A stretch of DNA of 43,965 nucleotides from an uncultured Bacteroidota bacterium (GTDB taxonomy: Bacteria > Bacteroidota > Bacteroidia > Flavobacteriales > Flavobacteriaceae), in the NCBI GenBank assembly GCA_902590705.1, contig CACIXU010000015.1, forward strand, positions 1 through 43,965. The letters run 5' to 3'. The translations under genes were made by a program, and so were the position numbers. Position 1 is the first letter of the stretch. The number at the start of each line of letters is the position of its first letter. Positions 8,078-15,687 of the stretch are shown piece by piece. The notes beneath the pieces were generated by a model that ran no database searches, was not told the origin of the DNA, and saw nothing but the letters and a program-made list of their open reading frames with translations.

Positions 8078-11068
8078 TTAAAATGTAAGGTTAAATCCAA
8101 CTGAGAATGATCTTGATATGGGGAAAGCGTTTAAATCAATCCCTAGATCAAGATCTGAATTACCTGATGCAGTTGAAACCGGATCAAAACCAGAGTAATC
8201 TGTTATAATGAATAAATTTTCAGCATTTACAAAGACCTTTAGTTGGTCTATTCCTATATCACTTAATATATTTTTTAAGTTATAGGTTAGAGAGGCACTT
8301 CTAAGAGTGGTATAGGAACCATCCTCTAGAAATTGAGAAGACAACCACTGGTTTGAATCTCGAGCTGCTTGAGTACCAGAATGAATAGTATTACTTGGAT
8401 TTGTTGCAGACCAACTATTAATGTAATCTGCATGAACTGCATGAAACTGAGCTGAGCCAAGCCCCATCATTCTCATTCTTTGGAAATTATAAATGTCATT
8501 CCCTTGTGCTCCCTCAAAAACCATATTTAAATTGAAATCCTTATAATCAAAATTTAGGTTCCAACCCCAAGTGAAGTCAGGATTTCCATCACCAACGTTA
8601 CCAATATCCTCAGATGTAATTTTGCTATCATCGTTAAGATCTTTATACTTGGCATGTCCAGGAGTACCATCTGATGCTCCTAATTGATATACCCCATCAA
8701 AATGATAACCTCTAAAAGTACTAATAGGTTTTCCTACTTCAACTCTTGTTGGGTTTACAGGAAATGTATTTCCATAATATTGATTTCCTAAGACCATACT
8801 ATCAATTCCATCTACTAGCTTAACAACTTTATTTTTATTAGCTGATAAATTAAAATTTGAATTAATTGAAAGGTCATTTTTTTCATATAAAACAGTATTC
8901 AAAGAAATATCAATGCCATTATTTTCAACCTCACCCGCATTTTGAGTTATAAGTGTAGGACCAACGAATTCAGGTAATACCCTAGTAAGTAGGATGTCCT
9001 CAGTTTTCTTATTGTAATAGTCAATTGATAAAAAGACTCTAGAATTCCAAAGACCCAAATCAAATCCAACATTAAATTGGGTAGTGGTTTCCCATGTCAG
9101 GTCTGGATTTGCCATTCTGTTTGATGGAGCAACACCAATACTAGCTACACCTCCTGAAAAAGGATAATTATTACTAGCCGAAATTCCAGGTATTGAAATT
9201 GTAGAAAAAGGGCTTACAGCTTGGCTACCAGTTATTCCAAAACTTGCTCTTGCTTTTAATGAGCTTATTGTAGCGTGATCTTTAAGGAAGTCTTCCTGAG
9301 AAATTCTCCATGCCAAAGATCCAGAGGGGAATGTTCCCCACCGATTGTCTTTATTAAATTTACTAGACCCATCAGCTCTAACAGAGGCTGTAAATAAATA
9401 TTTATTGTAAAGGGAATAATTTATCCTTGCTAAAAAAGATTCAAGTTTTTCATTTGAGTTACCACTATCAGTATTCTGAATACCAGCAAGAGAGAGTTCC
9501 TTGAAGTTAGTAGAATTTGAAAAAAAGGAACTTGCAGTTGCTTCTCTAAAATTCATTTCAAAAGACTGCTGTTCATGAACAATGTCTGCCTGAAATGCGT
9601 GATCAGGATTATCATTCTTATATGTCAAGCGATTAGTATTCTGAAAACGAACACCTTGTTGATCACGTACAACTGCCTCTGTTACTCCATTTACTTCTGA
9701 TGAAGTGTACCTACTATTTGTTAAATCAATTTTTTCAATACCAGCTGAAATATTAAGTGTAATATTATCAGTAATGTTATAGTTGGCATAAACACTCGAA
9801 ATTAATTGATCCGAAATATTTTCAACCCTATTGTTTTCGGGACCCAAAAGAGGCATTGGAGACCCGTTACCAACTCCAGAAATAAGAGGTGCAGAGTTGT
9901 AATTACCATTTGAGTCTCTTGGTGGAGTGTTCATATCCCAGGCAATACCAGTAGCTAAGTTAGCTCTAGCACCAGTATTCTCAGAACGACTAATAAAATT
10001 ATTAATTCCAATCTTTAATTTATCATTTAACTGGGCATTTAAATTAGTTCTTAAATTTAATCTGTTAAAATCTTGATTTACAATTGTTGCCTGAGCTTTG
10101 TAGCTATTAGCTGAAATATAGTAATCAACATCGTCAGAACCTCCATTAGCAGACACAACAATATTAGAAAAAGGAGCACTTCTGAAAAAATAGTCTTGCC
10201 AATCAGCTCCTCCACCAGCTCTCAATTCAGATATTCTTGACTGAGAAATAGTTTCTACGCCATCTCTGAGATTTACTCCCTCAGCGTATTGAGCAGGAGT
10301 CATAACTGGAATTCTCTGAACAACTTCAGAAGTTCCAAAAAAAGAATCGACCTGGACTTTAGCTTTTCCTTTAGATCCAGATTTAGTAGTAATTAAAACT
10401 ACTCCATTTGCACCTCTATTTCCATAAATGGCAGTAGCAGATGCATCCTTTAATACTTCCATTGAGCTAATATCACTTGCATTTATATTATTAATATTAC
10501 CTACAACAAGGCCATCAACAACATATAGGGGAGTGTTATTCCCGGTGATTGAATTTGCACCTCGTATTCTTATTTTGTAGCCAGCACCAGGAGCACCACT
10601 GGTCTGAGTAACTGCAACACCAGCAGCTCTAGCTTGTAAAGCTTGGTCTACCCTAATTAGAGGTTGACTCTCAAAATCTTCGGAACTTATAGAAGAAATT
10701 GAACCCGTTAAGTCACTCTTTTTTACTTGTGACCCATAACCTGTAATAACAATTTCATCTAGGGCTGAAATATTTTCCTCAAGGGTTACATTTATATTTG
10801 TTTGCCCAGAAACCAAAATATTTTGTGTTACATATCCAATAAAACTGACGCTTAAAGTTCCATCGTATGGAATATTAATAGTGAAGTTCCCATCAAAGTC
10901 CGTTACGGTTCCATTAGTATTATCCTCTAAATCTAAAATCGTAACTCCAGGGATTGGCTGACCATCTTGGTCAATAACATTACCCGAAACACTTACCTGA
11001 GCCAACAGTGAGTTAACACTGATAAGTGTAGCGATAATAAAAAAAATAAATTTTTTTGCGTATTTCAT
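8078..11068 (-). CDS. susC: SusC/RagA-family TonB-dependent glycan transporter
   Basis: 996 residues. Outer-membrane TonB-dependent channel importing oligosaccharides together with the SusD lipoprotein encoded 11 bp downstream. Signal peptide 1-23 (SVNSLLAQ) is followed by a carboxypeptidase-regulatory-like Ig domain (~26-100: VSGNVIDQDGQPIPGV...G.VTDFDGNFTI), then the SusC plug motif (DEIVITGYGSQVKKSDLTGS) and YVVDGL..GNINNINASDISSMEVLKDASATAIYGNRGANG in the plug, a SusC hallmark. A 22-strand barrel ends in an aromatic terminus (SFSVGFNLTF). No N-terminal STN domain is present, so anti-sigma signalling through it is not expected. No adjacent sigma/anti-sigma or hybrid two-component regulator is seen in the window. 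Confidence 0.94.
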   Translation of the reverse strand: MKYAKKFIFFIIATLISVNSLLAQVSVSGNVIDQDGQPIPGVTILDLEDNTNGTVTDFDGNFTINIPYDGTLSVSFIGYVTQNILVSGQTNINVTLEENISALDEIVITGYGSQVKKSDLTGSISSISSEDFESQPLIRVDQALQARAAGVAVTQTSGAPGAGYKIRIRGANSITGNNTPLYVVDGLVVGNINNINASDISSMEVLKDASATAIYGNRGANGVVLITTKSGSKGKAKVQVDSFFGTSEVVQRIPVMTPAQYAEGVNLRDGVETISQSRISELRAGGGADWQDYFFRSAPFSNIVVSANGGSDDVDYYISANSYKAQATIVNQDFNRLNLRTNLNAQLNDKLKIGINNFISRSENTGARANLATGIAWDMNTPPRDSNGNYNSAPLISGVGNGSPMPLLGPENNRVENISDQLISSVYANYNITDNITLNISAGIEKIDLTNSRYTSSEVNGVTEAVVRDQQGVRFQNTNRLTYKNDNPDHAFQADIVHEQQSFEMNFREATASSFFSNSTNFKELSLAGIQNTDSGNSNEKLESFLARINYSLYNKYLFTASVRADGSSKFNKDNRWGTFPSGSLAWRISQEDFLKDHATISSLKARASFGITGSQAVSPFSTISIPGISASNNYPFSGGVASIGVAPSNRMANPDLTWETTTQFNVGFDLGLWNSRVFLSIDYYNKKTEDILLTRVLPEFVGPTLITQNAGEVENNGIDISLNTVLYEKNDLSINSNFNLSANKNKVVKLVDGIDSMVLGNQYYGNTFPVNPTRVEVGKPISTFRGYHFDGVYQLGASDGTPGHAKYKDLNDDSKITSEDIGNVGDGNPDFTWGWNLNFDYKDFNLNMVFEGAQGNDIYNFQRMRMMGLGSAQFHAVHADYINSWSATNPSNTIHSGTQAARDSNQWLSSQFLEDGSYTTLRSASLTYNLKNILSDIGIDQLKVFVNAENLFIITDYSGFDPVSTASGNSDLDLGIDLNAFPISRSFSVGFNLTF

Positions 11069-11095
11069 AATTGTTTTGGTTTAAAGTCGTACTAA

Positions 11096-11115
11096 ACTAG
11101 TGAAAACTAGTGAAA
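11096..11115. repeat. Two tandem copies of a 10-bp unit upstream of susC
   Basis: ACTAGTGAAA occurs twice head-to-tail in the susC leader, 28-47 bp upstream of the start on the minus strand. On the minus strand the repeat supplies TAGTTTTC, a near match to the Bacteroidota -7 element TAnnTTTG, with a TTG-containing stretch upstream. It may therefore be part of a promoter or a direct-repeat binding site. Tentative. Confidence 0.35.
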
Positions 11116-11189
11116 AATTCTTAAAACAAAAACACCATACGTTATGATTTTTAGATCAAGTGTTCTAAGTTTTTAAATATTAATTTTTT

Positions 11190-13406
11190 CTAAAACTTAA
11201 CATTTAAACCAAGTAGAAAATTAATTCCAGCCTGAGGGTAAAAGCCTGATCCCTCGATAGTTGTTATTTTACCTGGATCTGAATAATCATCATCGAAAGT
11301 GTAGAAATACCCATTAGAAATATACTTTACGTCCAATACATTATTGACAAGAAGAGAAATATCAATTGATTTAAATAATCCCATTTGAACAAACTGGTAA
11401 GCGATATTTAGATCTGAAATGGTATATGCTGATAATTTTGAATTATATGAATCTATATTCCCCATATACTGTTCTCCAACATGCTTAGTCAAAAGCGCTA
11501 ACTTCCAATTAGATTTGGGTTGATAGGTAATTATATTTCCAGCAACAACAGCTGGAGAAAAGGATAAGTGTGTATTTCCTAAATCTGTCAATTTTCCATC
11601 TCGTTCAAAATAGTAATCGTGGTTTCGGTTGCTACTGAGGGTAATATTTGGCTGCCATGACCAGTGATTCCCGAGGGCAAAATTCCCGTCAAGCTCGATC
11701 CCTAATCTACTACTCTTTCCAACATTTTCTCTTAGGGGGGCACCAACATCATTTATCGCACCAGTCAACACCAACTGATTGGTATAATCCATATAATAAA
11801 CGTTGGCAAGAAATGTGGACTTTTCGCTGGTAAAACGCCACCCCAATTCAAAGTCATTCAATTCCTCTGGTTCAGGGTTGCCTTGTTCAAAGTCGTCACG
11901 GATGGGTTCCCTATGAGCTCGGGCAAAGGATAGGTAAAGTTTATTTTTAGAGTTGAAATTATATACCACCCCTACCTTTGGATTAAAGAAACCATAATTT
12001 TCGTCTATGTCGATATTTTCCGGTCCTCTTACGGTTCCGCGGGCAGTGTAACTGATACTCCTATATTGAATGTCCAAATAAGAAGAAAAAAGATCATTAA
12101 ACTGGTAATTTAACTTGGCGTATAGGTTGCCTTCCGTTTTTTTTCCTTGATTTTCATAAAAACGATCCCTGGGCAATCCTTTAGAGGCATTAGCGGCAAA
12201 GATTAATTCTCCATAGTGATCCCCTATATAGCTGCTAAACATAGCACCAAAGTTTAAAGCGGTATTTCCCTTTTTAGTATTGAGGGAAAAAGTTGCGACA
12301 TAGTAGTCATTGTCCAGCCATTTTTTGATGATATTTTCTGAAGTGTCAACAGTGGCACCCCCAATTGTGATAGGCTGTAGTCCTAGATAACTAAAGTTTA
12401 TGTCATTGGAAAAATTGATATTTTGCTCAAACCATAAGTCCTTATACTCCTCGTATGCTCCTCGGCCCCACGTATAATTCAATCCAAGCGATAAGTTGGT
12501 GTAAGCATTCAACTTTTGATTCCAGTGAAATTGATAATGGTCCTGAAGGTATTCATCTACTTGCCTATCATAGTGGCCTTCTAAGTTACCATTATCGTCA
12601 TAAATCTCCCCCGCGGGGTTATAAGTTCTGTTTTTATTTAAAGTAGTTATGTCAATTCCAAACCATGATTGGTAAGTGATTTCGTGACCTCCAAAAATAA
12701 TGGCTTTGATTAGCGTATTTTCATCTTGGAAAGCTCCTTGTAGGAAGTAAGAACTCAGATCCGAAGTCGCTCTATCGATATACCCATCAGAAGTAATCTT
12801 AGACAACCGTCCTGAGATTTCAATATTGTTGTTTAGCAAGCCCGTAGAGAACATCAAAGTATGTTTGAGAGAATTAAAGCTCCCAACGGAATTGGCGATT
12901 TCTGCAAAGGCATTCTCGGATACAGCACCCGTTAAAAGATTAATACTAGCTCCAAAAGCACCTGATCCGTTGGTAGAAGTACCAACCCCTCTTTGCATTT
13001 GAAGGCTGGAAACAGAGGAAGTAAAGTCGGGTAAATCCACCCAAAACACCCCTTGACTCTCTGAGTCATTGTAGGGAATACCGTTGATAGTAACGTTTAC
13101 CCTGGTAGCATCGCTCCCTCTTACTCTAATTCCAGTGTAGCCAATTCCTGCTCCTGCGTCACTGGTTGTGACAACTCCTGGAAGGTAATTCAACATAATG
13201 GGCAGATCCTGTCCTAAATTTCTTGAAGCAAGTTCTTCCTTGTCGACGTTTGAGTAGGCAAAAGGCTGACTTTCATCTACTCTTAGTCCTGCAATTTTTA
13301 CCTCTTCCAATTCGATAGTAGGAATTGTATCTGTAACAGATATTTTTTGTGCTAGCGATTGATTAAAAAGGATAGTCGCTAAAAATCCCAAGTAAATCGT
13401 TTTCAT
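11190..13406 (-). CDS. TonB-dependent outer-membrane receptor under TPP riboswitch control (probable thiamine receptor)
   Basis: 738 residues. Probable outer-membrane receptor for thiamine or a thiamine derivative. Signal peptide ends around residue 19 (NQSLAQ); a TonB-box-like IELEEVKIAG follows, then the plug domain (LGQDLPIMLNYLPGVV...GIGYTGIRVRGSDATRVNVTINGIPYNDSESQGVFWVDLPDF) and a beta-barrel ending FLLGLNVKF. There is no SusC-type Ig domain and no SusD partner, so it is a classical receptor rather than a glycan one. Substrate assignment rests on the TPP aptamer in its leader and the adjacent PnuT-type permease, an arrangement known for Bacteroidota thiamine receptors (often called OMR1). 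A TATCTTTG element just upstream of the aptamer gives it a likely promoter of its own. Confidence 0.88.
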   Translation of the reverse strand: MKTIYLGFLATILFNQSLAQKISVTDTIPTIELEEVKIAGLRVDESQPFAYSNVDKEELASRNLGQDLPIMLNYLPGVVTTSDAGAGIGYTGIRVRGSDATRVNVTINGIPYNDSESQGVFWVDLPDFTSSVSSLQMQRGVGTSTNGSGAFGASINLLTGAVSENAFAEIANSVGSFNSLKHTLMFSTGLLNNNIEISGRLSKITSDGYIDRATSDLSSYFLQGAFQDENTLIKAIIFGGHEITYQSWFGIDITTLNKNRTYNPAGEIYDDNGNLEGHYDRQVDEYLQDHYQFHWNQKLNAYTNLSLGLNYTWGRGAYEEYKDLWFEQNINFSNDINFSYLGLQPITIGGATVDTSENIIKKWLDNDYYVATFSLNTKKGNTALNFGAMFSSYIGDHYGELIFAANASKGLPRDRFYENQGKKTEGNLYAKLNYQFNDLFSSYLDIQYRSISYTARGTVRGPENIDIDENYGFFNPKVGVVYNFNSKNKLYLSFARAHREPIRDDFEQGNPEPEELNDFELGWRFTSEKSTFLANVYYMDYTNQLVLTGAINDVGAPLRENVGKSSRLGIELDGNFALGNHWSWQPNITLSSNRNHDYYFERDGKLTDLGNTHLSFSPAVVAGNIITYQPKSNWKLALLTKHVGEQYMGNIDSYNSKLSAYTISDLNIAYQFVQMGLFKSIDISLLVNNVLDVKYISNGYFYTFDDDYSDPGKITTIEGSGFYPQAGINFLLGLNVKF

Positions 13407-13427
13407 CTGAATATTATTTATTCAAAT

Positions 13428-13437
13428 AAAAGGGGTG
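13428..13437 (-). promoter_or_regulatory. Possible riboswitch expression-platform strand
   Basis: On the transcript strand this reads CACCCCTTTT, about 30 nt upstream of the receptor ATG. It is complementary over 9 nt to AAAGGGGTG at the 5' edge of the TPP aptamer (13531-13539). Pairing would break the aptamer, so the two folds should be mutually exclusive. Role as the switching strand is inference. Confidence 0.45.
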
Positions 13438-13467
13438 ATTATTATTAGTTTTTAATTTATGAAATAA

Positions 13468-13545
13468 AATCCCTTAGCAGCATTACCTGCCCAGGTTCAA
13501 TGGGTTTGATCTCAGCCCAATTTTTATGGGCACCCCTTTGAGATA
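13468..13545 (-). promoter_or_regulatory. TPP (thiamine pyrophosphate) riboswitch, THI element
   Basis: On the minus strand the conserved TPP aptamer blocks occur in order: AAAGGGGTGCCC, a short loop, GGGCTGAGA (the pyrimidine-sensing CUGAGA), ACCC, GAACCTGGGCAGGTAATGCTG (matching the GAACCUGAUCUGGGUAAUGCC consensus) and the closing AAGGGA. It lies between the NadR-like kinase stop and the TonB receptor ATG, leaving a ~60-nt leader. TPP binding is expected to lower expression of the receptor. No clear intrinsic terminator follows, so control could act on translation or through the alternative pairing with 13428-13437. Confidence 0.95.
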
Positions 13546-13548
13546 CTA

Positions 13549-13556
13549 CAAAGATA
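13549..13556 (-). promoter_or_regulatory. Putative -7 promoter element for the riboswitch/TonB receptor transcript
   Basis: On the minus strand this is TATCTTTG, an exact match to the Bacteroidota -7 consensus TAnnTTTG, a few bases upstream of the aptamer. The -33 region is T-rich without a clear TTTG. Its position would start the transcript right at the riboswitch. Confidence 0.5.
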
Positions 13557-13585
13557 GGTTTAAGATTAAAAACTGAAAAACTTGT

Positions 13586-14152
13586 CTATGTTTTTTTTAA
13601 TAACTTATCAATTATAGCAACAGCCTTTTGTAGTCTTTGTTGTTGATTGCCCTCCAAAATAGAGTAGTTTTCTCTCAGTTGATCTAATGTGTTCTTAAAA
13701 TAATCAAACATCAATTGTCGATTGTTTGGACGGTCTCTTAGATCATCTTTTTGCCACGGTACATCAATTCCTGTGAGTAAATAATGGTCGTAATTAAATT
13801 TCGTGCAGCAGGCGGCGATTTGAGGGTCACAATATCCTTTAAAATGAGTTTCTGACCATACCCTAGTCACCACTACATTGGTGTCACAAATAAGTATTTT
13901 TTTGGCCTTAATTATGGCTTCATTCTCTGATTGTATTTGTCCCGCAACTATAATTGGTAAATCGGCTCTAGAACAAACCTCCTTTTTTTGATCCCATTTT
14001 TTTTGAAGGTAATCTCTAGCAAATTCTTCTACCCATGTTGTCCGGTAATGGGATGCCAGTTGCCTAGCCAAAGTAGTCTTTCCTGTAGATTCCGGTCCGT
14101 AAATGACTACCTTTAATAGGTTGGAAGGGACTTGTTTAAAATCTTTTTCCAT
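13586..14152 (-). CDS. NadR-type P-loop kinase, possible thiamine/nucleoside kinase
   Basis: 188 residues. It resembles only the C-terminal ribosylnicotinamide-kinase domain of NadR: Walker A GPESTGKTT (residues 19-27), EEFARDYLQKKW, the HFKGYCDPQ..A region, and a DLRDRPNNRQ segment near the C-terminus. The nucleotidyltransferase and HTH domains of enterobacterial NadR are absent. The start overlaps the PnuT-type permease gene by 40 nt, so the products are probably co-translated. Such kinases next to PnuC transporters trap the imported compound by phosphorylation. With a thiamine-binding protein and TPP riboswitch on either side, thiamine is a candidate substrate; nicotinamide riboside remains the alternative. 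Confidence 0.78.
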   Translation of the reverse strand: MEKDFKQVPSNLLKVVIYGPESTGKTTLARQLASHYRTTWVEEFARDYLQKKWDQKKEVCSRADLPIIVAGQIQSENEAIIKAKKILICDTNVVVTRVWSETHFKGYCDPQIAACCTKFNYDHYLLTGIDVPWQKDDLRDRPNNRQLMFDYFKNTLDQLRENYSILEGNQQQRLQKAVAIIDKLLKKT

Positions 14153-14745
14153 GAAAGGTATCCTAAAATAGCAATTATGGTAAATATAAGGTATTGCAAA
14201 CTAGTAAGGGTTAGCCCTTTGTAAAAATAAAGTGGAATTGAGATTAGGTCCCCAACAATCCAGAAAACCCAGTTTTCAACTTTACGCCTCGCCATCAACC
14301 ACATGCCGACAAAGAAAATTGCAGTAGTTAGCGTATCAATATAAGCTGTCCAATCATTCCATCGATCAAATACTTTATATAGACAATAAATAAAAAATAA
14401 ACTCAATATGAATAAAAATATCGAGATTCTGCGTTCCTTAGCGTTTATAAAATCAACCTGGTGAATGTAAATGGCTCCTTTTTTTTGTGACCAATAGTAG
14501 TAGCCATATCCACTCATGATAAAGTAATAAGCATTGATGATCATATCACCCAATAGGGACCACTTCAACAATAGATAGACAAAAATAGCGGTGGAAACCA
14601 TACCTGTTGGATAAACCAATACGTTGTTTTTTTTAGCGTAAACAACGCTAAGTAATCCCATGATTACCCCGGTAATTTCTAGAATAATATCTTGAGGGAG
14701 ATACTCACTATACTGACCAAATAGAAAATCAAAAACTTGGTTCAT
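14113..14745 (-). CDS. pnuT: PnuC-family permease, probable thiamine transporter PnuT
   Basis: 210 residues with about seven hydrophobic segments (~22-36, 43-60, 65-83, 100-115, 125-145, 155-172, 175-195) and the family's aromatic W/Y patterns (SGYGYYYW, VENWVFWIVGDLISIPLYFYKG). PnuC-family proteins carry vitamin precursors by facilitated diffusion across the inner membrane, driven by trapping through phosphorylation. The PnuT branch carries thiamine and is often linked to TPP riboswitches in Bacteroidota. Here it overlaps the thiamine-binding-like gene by 17 nt upstream and a kinase gene by 40 nt downstream. The family call is firm; thiamine specificity comes from context, with nicotinamide riboside the alternative. 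Confidence 0.86.
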   Translation of the reverse strand: MNQVFDFLFGQYSEYLPQDIILEITGVIMGLLSVVYAKKNNVLVYPTGMVSTAIFVYLLLKWSLLGDMIINAYYFIMSGYGYYYWSQKKGAIYIHQVDFINAKERRISIFLFILSLFFIYCLYKVFDRWNDWTAYIDTLTTAIFFVGMWLMARRKVENWVFWIVGDLISIPLYFYKGLTLTSLQYLIFTIIAILGYLSWKKILNKSLPTY

Positions 14746-14989
14746 ATTTGCTTCGGTCTCCCTTTACTATTTTCATATTTAACATTACAAACGACTCTTC
14801 TTCAAAAGTTTCTTTTATAGTCTTCTGAATGCAAGTCATTAATGTATCGTATTCTCCGAAAATTTGTGTACTTAAAGGATTTTCTATGACCTCAAAATCT
14901 AGATTTCTAATTTTTTTTATAAAGTTTTTTATTGAAGGTTCAAAATCATCGCTAAGGGGGGTCAAGGTCAACTCTATTGATACTTTCAT
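14729..14989 (-). CDS. MTH1187/YkoF-type small thiamine-binding protein
   Basis: 86 residues, no signal peptide, so cytoplasmic. It matches the MTH1187/YqgV thiamine-binding fold (ferredoxin-like beta-alpha-beta): the IELTLTPLS start, a helix (FIKKIRNLDFEVIENPL), the STQIFGEYDTLMTCIQKTIKET core (compare GT.IEGE.DE.M..IK) and a final MLNMKIVKGDRS strand. Length is slightly under the usual ~100. It starts 10 bp after the phosphopantetheinyl transferase gene and overlaps the permease by 17 nt. In Bacillus the related YkoF accompanies an ABC/ECF thiamine (HMP) transporter; here the partner is a PnuC-type permease. Binding of thiamine or TPP is inferred from fold and context. Confidence 0.78.
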   Translation of the reverse strand: MKVSIELTLTPLSDDFEPSIKNFIKKIRNLDFEVIENPLSTQIFGEYDTLMTCIQKTIKETFEEESFVMLNMKIVKGDRSKYEPSF

Positions 14990-14998
14990 AATTACTTT

Positions 14999-15631
14999 TT
15001 AAAGTTTTTTATTTATTGCTAAGGTACCGCAGTAGGTTTTTTCTACAATAAATTTTAAGGAAAAATGAAATATTTGATCGGAAACAAAAACTTTTGCACA
15101 ACCATATTTTACCCCCCACTCAAAGGGGGAAATCAGCAGTTGCTCAGAAAAATTAATCCCTTCTTTTTGGATTACTTTATACAGGGCTTCCTTCGCGGTC
15201 CAAACTAAAGTGATTTTTTCAATTACATTAGATCCTTGCCAAACAAAATCTTCCTTCGGATGCAAAAAACGCGGTGCAATATTTAAAATTTTTTTTTGAT
15301 AGCATTCCAAATCAAATCCAACAGGTTTTGATCCATACGCAATTCCAGCGAAAGTTTGGGAGTGGGAAATAGAGAGTTTTTTTCCAGATTTTAAAACTGG
15401 CGCACCCATTGAATTATAAAATAATTTCTCCGTGTTAATATCTGCAGACAAAAAAAGATTTCGAATCGCTAAAAATCCTTTTTGATTAATTACTTTTTTA
15501 CGTTTTTTTAACCTTTTTAAATCCTCAGATGTCAGTTTTATATTTTCAAAAAGTTCCTCAAGGGTTTCTTCAATATGCCAAATTAAAATTTGAAGGTCAT
15601 CTGATAAAACAATGCTATTAATTAAAGGCAT
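14999..15631 (-). CDS. 4'-phosphopantetheinyl transferase superfamily protein
   Basis: 210 residues. Transfers 4'-phosphopantetheine from CoA to a Ser on an acyl-carrier or peptidyl-carrier protein. Family motifs are visible: SISHSQTFAGIAYG (residues 87-100), PVGFDLE (Asp107 and Glu109, the Mg2+ ligands of the G(V/F)D(I/L)E motif) and WTAKEALYK (144-152, with Lys147 and Glu148). Length and layout fit the Sfp/two-domain class rather than AcpS. It is the first gene of the minus-strand thiamine block, divergent from ahcY with 56 bp between the starts. Its link to thiamine uptake is positional only; the target carrier protein is unknown. Confidence 0.85.
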   Translation of the reverse strand: MPLINSIVLSDDLQILIWHIEETLEELFENIKLTSEDLKRLKKRKKVINQKGFLAIRNLFLSADINTEKLFYNSMGAPVLKSGKKLSISHSQTFAGIAYGSKPVGFDLECYQKKILNIAPRFLHPKEDFVWQGSNVIEKITLVWTAKEALYKVIQKEGINFSEQLLISPFEWGVKYGCAKVFVSDQIFHFSLKFIVEKTYCGTLAINKKL

Positions 15632-15661
15632 TTGATATTGAAATTAAAGTACGTACTTTTG
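15631..15661 (+). promoter_or_regulatory. Bacteroidota-type promoter for ahcY
   Basis: TTTG (15631-15634), a 19-nt spacer, then TACTTTTG (15654-15661) match the -33/-7 consensus TTTG-N19-TAnnTTTG exactly. The element ends 26 bp before the ahcY ATG. It overlaps the perfect palindrome at 15646-15659. Confidence 0.68.
15646..15659. promoter_or_regulatory. 14-bp perfect palindrome, candidate operator
   Basis: AAAGTACGTACTTT is its own reverse complement and sits in the 56-bp divergent region between ahcY and the phosphopantetheinyl transferase/thiamine block. It covers the -7 element of the ahcY promoter, where a dimeric repressor would block RNA polymerase. The regulator is unknown and chance occurrence cannot be excluded. 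Confidence 0.4.
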
Positions 15662-15687
15662 TTAAAAATATCCAATAAAATAAAATT

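Noticed and set aside
11648-12646. Small plus-strand frames (11648-11833, 12455-12646) inside the TonB receptor gene
   Set aside because: They lie antisense within a well-supported receptor gene and have no recognisable protein features.
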